DNA of 32,214 nt from Dunaliella salina (lineage: Eukaryota; Chlorophyta; Chlorophyceae; Chlamydomonadales; Dunaliellaceae). The stretch lies in the NCBI GenBank assembly GCA_002284615.2, contig MU069450.1, forward strand, positions 791,237 through 823,450, read 5' to 3'. Positions 1-7,700 of this stretch are shown in pieces. A program made the position numbers and the translations under genes. The notes beneath the pieces were generated by a model, which ran no database searches, was not told the DNA's origin, and saw nothing but the letters and a program-made list of their open reading frames with translations. Numbering within the stretch: position 1 is the first letter of the stretch; each line of letters starts with the position of its first letter.

Positions 1-240
1 ACATTCATGCCCGGTTCGCTGATAATTCTTGCCGGGCTTTGGGCTCGTGCTGGGCTTTGACACATTCTTGCCAGGCTTTGTGCTTGTGATGGGCTCTGAC
101 ACATTCATGCCCGGCTCGCTGGTAATTCTTGCCAGGCTTTGGGCTCGTGCTGGGCTTTGACACATTCTTCCTGGGCTTTGTGCTTGTGGTGGGCTTTACC
201 ACTCTTACTGGGCTTTGACACATTCGTGCCGGGCTCACTG
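1..240. repeat. ~100-bp tandem repeat, about 2.4 copies
   Basis: The segment beginning acattcatgcccgg at position 1 recurs at about 101 and again in decayed form near 220. Each unit contains internal near-copies of gggctttgacacattc, so it is a higher-order repeat built from units of roughly 50 bp. It lies upstream of the first visible homoserine kinase exon and is probably intronic. An open frame across it on the - strand is a by-product of the repeat. Confidence 0.7.
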
Positions 241-1366
241 AGATATTCATGAAGCAGGCTCGGTGCAACTCGAAATCTTCCAATTTAGGATCGGCATCTG
301 TGTGCGCTTAGCGATTTGCTCTTGGGTGCGCGGCACTTCCATTTGTTCATGAAGCTGCGTGCATTTCGCACCATGCTCCTTGGCATGCAGCATATGTTCT
401 ACTCAAACCCTGGCATGCATGCGATGGTGTCTTTGAATGCATGCAATGCTGTGATCCTTAGCTTGGGGGGCTTTGTTTTGTTCCTTTTACCCGCAGCAGA
501 AATTTCTGCCCCTCCTGAAAATGCGGCTACATACTCAGCTTTTGTTGTTTGGTGTGTGTGGGTGGGAGAGGGGGGGGATGCATGCCCCTGCGCGCATCAA
601 CTGGAGCTGATCTGCCACAGGACGTTAATAAAGTTGATAATGAGTTGATATGGTCAGCCAACTCAAAGTTATGGCTAAAGGGTTGTCCAATGTCCTTTTC
701 ATGGTCAGGAAAGTGGTCAAAATTTATTCAATTTTTAAGAATCGAACATGAAATTTTGAAAATAGTATTGTTGCTTCATTGGGAAGTGTACAAGGCAGGC
801 CTCTGCAATCGCAGCGCTGCTGCCGCAGCCCCTTACCTGTTCTCTGTGCAGTGAAAATTGAGGCCCGCAGCTCCCTTATCCATCCGCCGGCATCTGAAGT
901 GACACGCACAAGCTTGCACTGGATACGGTCAACGCACCCCATGCATCCATCCAATGACCCTTAGACCCCGTATTCAGCAGCAGCGTTTGCTAGGATCCAT
1001 TATTGGCCCATAAGGGTCATGCACTCCAGAGTGCTGTGGTGCAGGGAGCCGCTGAAGCGCTCCAATTGACAAAGCCCGCCTTGCGCACTTTCCTAATCTG
1101 GTATCTGGTTTCTGCTTTCAATTTACTTCTTTTGGCTTTCATACATCATAAAAATTTACCCCCTTTCTGACCCTGAAAAGGGCATTGGACATTCCTTCCC
1201 ATATCGGACACACCTGTAGTTACCTAGGAAATGAATCCATATTGGCACAAGACCAAATGATGATGGTATCATATTTCCAAAACAGGACACGGACAAACGC
1301 GCACTTCTAAGCTTACCCCACAACTCATGAACTAGTGTGCCTGCAACCCACAACATTGATTGATTA
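241..1366. other. No recognisable gene; probable intron of homoserine kinase
   Basis: I looked for the homoserine kinase exon that should precede the one at 1700 (the region before MRAALP in plant enzymes) and found none. The open frames here are short, show no family similarity I know, and overlap on both strands. The preceding exon is probably left of the window. Confidence 0.4.
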
Positions 1367-1560
1367 CTCATTGGTTGATTGCTGTGCCTGCTATCTGCAC
1401 TGTTGATTGATTATTGTGCCTGCCATCCACACTGTTGATTGATTATTGTGCCTGCCATCCACACTGTTGATTGATTATTGTGCCTGCCTTCCACACTGTT
1501 GATTGATTATTGTGCCTGCCATCCGCTCCATTGATTGGTTATCATGCCTACCATCCACAC
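1367..1560. repeat. 32-bp minisatellite, about 6 copies
   Basis: The motif actgttgattgattattg followed by tgcctgccatccac repeats with a 32-bp period (starts at 1399, 1431, 1463 and 1495). Degenerate units flank it on both sides. It lies in the intron just upstream of the homoserine kinase exon at 1700. Confidence 0.85.
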
Positions 1561-1699
1561 ATTTTGTCCTTGTGCTTGCCTCACAACTCGTTAATGAGGG
1601 ATCCTGTGCCTGCCATTTGTGCGTCAACTGATGTGATGGCTTCACAACTCATTTACTATGCTTGCCTCACGACTCCTTCGCTCTCATGCGTGTGTGCAG

Positions 1700-1771
1700 A
1701 TGCGAGCCGCACTACCGAAGGAGGTTCCTATGAAGTCGCTCATCAATAATTGCTGCCAAGGGGGTTCTCTG
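1700..1771 (+). CDS. Homoserine kinase exon (24 codons)
   Basis: Acceptor tgtgtgcag precedes ATG CGA GCC; donor gtaagc follows. It encodes MRAALPKEVPMKSLINNC and six more residues, aligning with the plant segment that begins MRAALP. Both ends are in phase 0. The ATG here is an internal Met, not the start of the protein. Confidence 0.9.
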
Positions 1772-4700
1772 GTAAGCAACTGTGTTTCCGCCTCGTGCAA
1801 ACACTAAAATGGCCTTTGGTGAGCACAGCAATCCGCACAGCAATCCACAGCAATCCACTATTGAGCACACCGATGGTGAGCACAGCAATCCACTTGTACA
1901 AACAGTCGGAGGGTCTCTCGTGAGCAGAACAATTGTTTCACCTACAAGTATTCGGCAGCAAACCCACACTCAATTGAGCAAACATCTCAGAGTCGCTGGG
2001 CAACAAATGCATGTGTGTCTTGTTGGGTCGCACAACAACTTTGCGCAATTGACCCTGCTGTGATTGAAACAGAACTGAGGTTGAGATGTACACACTGCAG
2101 GTCCTTCAATTTTCAGCACCCACGTGCCCCGCATTGGGATGACCCACAAAGTGAACCGCATGTGTCTCCATGTACACAAACTTCTAATGCAGGCACCACC
2201 CCATCGCCTGCACAGACGGAACGGGGCATTTCACATGCTCAATGCAAGAGCAGGAAAAGCCCATCGCTTCTGGGAGCCCCTGTCAATTGCCCTGATCACA
2301 TGCATACCTCCTATCAGACAAAGATTGCATCCTTGCCAGCACTTCTTGCCGACCTGGTATGCCATCTTGGGCAGTCTTACTTACTGTGAATAATTAGGCA
2401 TTAGCATAATCAAGCATTAGCATAATTAAGCATTAGCATAATTAAGCATCAGCATAATTAAGCATTAGCATGTCTTGCTGACCTGGTATGCCATCTTGGG
2501 CAGTCTTATTTACCATACAAAATATATATCATTGCGCAAAATTAAGCATTAGCATAATTTAAGCATTAGCATGTCTTGCTGACCTGGTATGCCATCTTGG
2601 GCAGTCTTTCTTAACGTACAAAATTTGTATCATTGCGCATAATTAAGCATTAGCATAATTTAAGCATTAGCATGTCTTGCTGACCTGGTATGCCATCTTG
2701 GGCAGTCTTAGTTACCGTACAAAATTTATATCGCCGCGCATAATTAACATGTTTTGCCCGGCGTGATTCACTAATGCGCACATAAAAAATGAACATTTCT
2801 TTCAAGGGCGCGGGTCACATTAATTACCATTCCATACTAGTTACCGTTTCGTATTAATTACCATTTCGGACGTTGTAAGGGACATTGAAAATCGCCAATG
2901 TTGCCCCTGCGTGGTTACTAGAAACATTTTTTTGGGGCTGCGCTATTGATGCGTGGTTGCAAGGCTAATTATTGTTGAGGGGCGCGCAATAAGTCCCATT
3001 CTGCATGGTAACTAGAACGCCACAGCCAGCCAATTGGAACATTAGAATTTGGCCAGTATGATGTGCTTGGCATGGCTATATTCAAACATGTATGTCCTAA
3101 ACCACACTGTCACATGTCCCAAACTGCCGCCTGTGGCTTGCCCTTTAAAACTCTGGTCTGTATTCTGCATGGACATTTGCAATTGGGGGTTGTGCTGCAC
3201 TCAGTCTCTGTTGACTGTTGAAGCTCCCAGACTGTCCCGCACTGCTGCCTGTGCTTTGCATGTGGTATAGGTTTCTGGTATCCTGAATGTGGGCTCAAAT
3301 AATTAGTGAGGCTTGCCCTGGACATGGTTTTCACCTTCTGAGTATGAAACCGTGGCCTATGGCTTGCATCACACGCAGGTTGCTGGCATCCTGAACGGGG
3401 ACTCGCAATTGCTAGGGCAAGCGCTGGATTCAGATGTCATTGTAGAGCCTGTGAGAGGGCCTCTTATCCCAGGTCTGATGGCCGTCAAGGAAGCAGCTAA
3501 AGCAGCAGGTAAGCAGTAGGTACCATGTATCATGGTCTGGGTGGTGGTGGTGGTGGTGGTTGTGGTGATGGTGGTCTAATTGTAAGAGATGAGATTTTCC
3601 CATGGAAAGAGTGTGGGTGAGCTGCAGCTGAGCAGATGAGAGGCCTGCTTGTTCAAGGCTTGATGATATCACTGCTGTTCTGGCTGCTCAACTGACCCTG
3701 ACCCCTGAGGAAGCAGCCAAAACAGCAGACGAGGCACCGCGTAATCATGGTCTGCTGGTGGTGGCCAAGCCGGCAGCCATCCCTGGTGAGGAGTGAGGAT
3801 ATAGTGCTGCCGAGCAATGACGTGGGCCTCTCATTTCAGGCCTGTTGGGTGTGAAGAAAGCAGCCAAGCAGCAGATTGTCAAGGTTGCATGGCATACAAG
3901 GCAGTCATATCTGCAGTGATCAAGGTTCCTCACCCTGGTGTCTGAAACGCTTGCCAGAAATGCGCAATAAATCCACAGGGGCTCTTGGAAAAAGAAAAAA
4001 TAATGGAAGTCAAACACCACTGGATAAATTAAAATACAACAGGTTGCTGGAAATGCACAATGGACCCTCAGGGGCTTTTAAAGGATGGTACATAACATGG
4101 AAAGCTCGGAAAGCTTTTGGGGATGACACCGAGGATATTATGATTCCTTTGCAGTGTAGATGACGAAGCCTTTGAAGACACTTTTTTGAAGACACTGTTG
4201 TGTAGACTCTTTATCAAGACACTGTTGTGCAGACACTATTTATGAAGACCCTGTTATGCAGGCACTATTTATGAAGACCCTGTTGTGCAGACACTATTTA
4301 TGAAGACACTGTTATGCAGGCACTGGTAATGAAGACACTGTTGTGCAGACACTGGTAATAAAAACACTGTTGTGCAGACACTATTTATGAAGACACTGTT
4401 ATGCAGGCACTGTTAATGAAGACACTGTTGTGCAGACACTGGTAATAAAAACACTGTTGTGCAGACACTATTTATGAAGACACTGTTATGCAGGCACTAT
4501 TTATGAAGACCCTGTTGTGCAGACACTATTTATGAAGACACTGTTGTGCAGACACTGGTAATGAAGACACTGTTGTGCAGACACTATTTATGAAGACACT
4601 GTTATGCAGGCACTATTTATGAAGACGCTGGTATGCAGGCACTATTTATGAAGACACTTTTGTGCAGACACTACTCATGAAGACACTGCTCTGCAGACAC

Positions 4701-7700
4701 TGGTAATAAAGACACTGCTGTGCAGACACTGGTAATAAAAACACTGTTGTGCAGACACTATTTATGAAGACACTGTTATGCAGGCACTATTTATGAAGAC
4801 GCTGTTATGCAGGCACTATTTATGAAGACACTGTTGTGCAGACACTANTNATGAAGACACTGTTGTGCAGACACTACTCATGAAGACACTTCTGTGCAGA
4901 CACTGGTAATAAAGACACTGCTGTGCAGACACTGGTAATAAAAACACTGTTGTGCAGACACTATTTATGAAGACACTGTTGTGCAGGCACTATTTATGAA
5001 CACCCTGTTGTACAGACACTATTTATGAAGACACTGTTATGCAGGCAGTATTTATGAAGACACTGTTGTGCAGACACTGGTAATAAAAACACTGTTGTGC
5101 AGACACTATTTATGAAGACACTGTTGTGCAGGCACTATTTATGAAGACACTGTTGTACAGACACNATTTATAAAGACACTGTTATGCAGGCACTGGTAAT
5201 GAAGACACTGTTGTGCAGACACTGGTAATAAAAACATTGTTGTGCAGACACTATTTATGAAGACCCTGTTATGCAGGCACTATTTATGAAGACCCTGTTG
5301 TGCAGACACTATTTATGAAGACCCCGTTGTGCAGGCACTGGTAATGAAGACACTGTTGTGCAGACACTGGTAATAAAAACACTGTTGTGCAGACACTATT
5401 TATGAAGACCCTGTTATGCAGGCACTATTTATGAAGACGCTGTTATGCAGGCAGTATTTATGAAGACACTGTTGTGCAGACACTGTTTATGAAGACACTG
5501 TTGTGCAGACACTGGTAATGAAGACACTGTTATGAAGACACTGGTAGTGAAGACACTGTTATGCAGACACTGGTAATGAAGACACTGTTATGTAGACACT
5601 GGTAATGAAGACACTGTTATGCAGGCACTGCTCATCCAGGCACTACAATGCAGATACAAATTATGACAAATTATGAAGCAATCAAAATTACAAGGACCAG
5701 GAGAGGCACGGCTCTAAAGCAAGCCAGAATGGTGATACTTATTGCTGCATCATTAGGGATCTCGCTGACAATGGTTTCATGACCTACATGCAGCCGTTTC
5801 AGGGTGAAGACTCGTGCCAATTCATTGGTGCCAATGGATTGGTCCAGTGCAAAGAGGGGACTAGAATTAAGTGCTGGACAGGATGCTGATGAGCTTCTTT
5901 TGACCCCTCCAGCTCATGGGAAGGGTTCACCTTGTGTGCTACCTCTATACCTGCTTGAAACAGCCTCACAAATAATGCATCAAATGGAGCCACCAGCGAA
6001 AAGCATCCTACGTTCTCTTCCCAGTGGGCCCAGCACATATAGGCGTGGGCTCGCTTGGCCACAGAGAGGCTCTTTGAACAATTGGGATACCAACCTACAC
6101 CAGCCCAGCTGTTGTTCTCGAAGCTCATGCACAAACCGATTGGTGTGTGCTCGCAGGTGCTCACGGGTGCACTATCAGCGGCGCGGGTCCCACCGCCGTT
6201 GCGATTGTCAGCGACCCAGAAACTGGAAAGAAGGTAATTCGGTTGCTCTGCGACTGGGCGCGTCGTCACGCTCCCTGCTGTCCGCAGTCCTCTCGACATG
6301 CCATAATTTTTGCAACTTGTCATCGTCCTTGCAATTGGCCATGTTCCTTGACACCATTCTCGGCCTGGAACGACCTGCCGTGATTGTTACGACCGGTCTG
6401 GACCTCAAACAAACTGCCATGATCCTTGTGACCAGCCCCGACCTCAAACAAACTGCCATGATCCTTGCAACCGGTCGTGACAGGAAACAACCTGTCATGA
6501 TAATTGCAACATGCCATGGTTCTTGCAATTTGCCCATACCTGCAACCCGTCATGTTTCTTGCAACCTTTTTGACCTTGATATTCTGCCATAATCTTTGCA
6601 ACCTGCCATCACCTCTGAACCTGCCATGACTCTTGCAGCTTGCCTTATCAGAAGGCAATCTGCAAGAATTTTTGCAAGAATTGAAAGTGAAGGTCTATGC
6701 TGGACAAAGCCAGCGTGCATTAAGGAAAGACCCAACAGTTAGCGCTGGCACTAGCAGTGAGCCCCACGAACAGTCTGGTACCGAAATGCAAAGGAGCCGG
6801 GGCTTAGCGGTGTTGGATTTGGGCACCTTGCCATGTGAGCCGTGCGTGTACCCTTCTTTTCACCAAATCTCCATTTCAGGCCTCGACTGCGCCCAGATTG
6901 ATGGTTTTAACATCATGGATTCTCTTTCACATAGAAATACTGTTGCCAGAAAGGTGAAGGGAAAAAGCTGAGTCACAGCCCAGCATGCGCTTTGGCTGAG
7001 TGGCTTCTTTTATGCAAACCTGTAAATCTGTTCAAAAAGAAAATCTAGGTCACAAGTCCAATGCATGATTTCATTCACTTCTTAAAATCCAGCAGAAGGG
7101 GTTCCAAAAACAGGGCATACAGGAGGCAAAACTCTTGGGCGGCACATATTTATCCCTGGAAGGTCTATTTGTTTGGATTCCTGAGCTCAAGAGCTATTGA
7201 TTAGTCCATAAATGATTCCAATTGGAGGTGGGGGGAAGTTCAGGGGGTGGATTGACTATTTGGGACCCCCCTCTAAATTTTCGGAAAAGATTCCACAGGA
7301 TGAATGTATCAACGGAATTCTGAGCTAACTGATTGTTGGTAGTACCCTCTTAGTGCACAAATAATAAAAGGGGGGGCTGTGTGCATAACTGGAAGTCTAA
7401 GCCATGCGGGGCAGGGTTTGGGCAGCAGGGGGTGTGCATGGCAGGGTTTGGGCAGCAGGGGGTGTGGGCAGGGTTTGGGCAGCAGGGGGTGTGCATGGCA
7501 GGGTTTAGGCAGCAGGGGGTGTGGGCAGGGTTTGGGCAGCAGGGGGTGTGCATGGCTGGGAGTCTAAGCTATACGAGGCAGGGTTTGGACAGCAGGGGGT
7601 GTGGAGGCAAACATGCCGCAACCCAGATCAAACTGGGTTCCTTCTCTTGACAGTGACAAGGTATGATGTGTTACTGCGTTTTGAAGTCAGGAGGGCAGTA

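Noticed and set aside
5..283. 92-residue - strand open frame
   Set aside because: It is a translation of the ~100-bp tandem repeat; composition and repetition explain it.
4165..5640. CRISPR-like array
   Set aside because: Units are contiguous variants without unique spacers, in a eukaryotic intron; it is a minisatellite.
5804..6592. 262-residue + strand open frame
   Set aside because: It overlaps the true homoserine kinase exon 6157-6233 in another frame and runs into a tandem repeat; no family resemblance.
7381..7650. GFGQQGVCMA repeat protein
   Set aside because: It is a minisatellite inside a dispersed repeat; the other copy of the repeat has no such frame.
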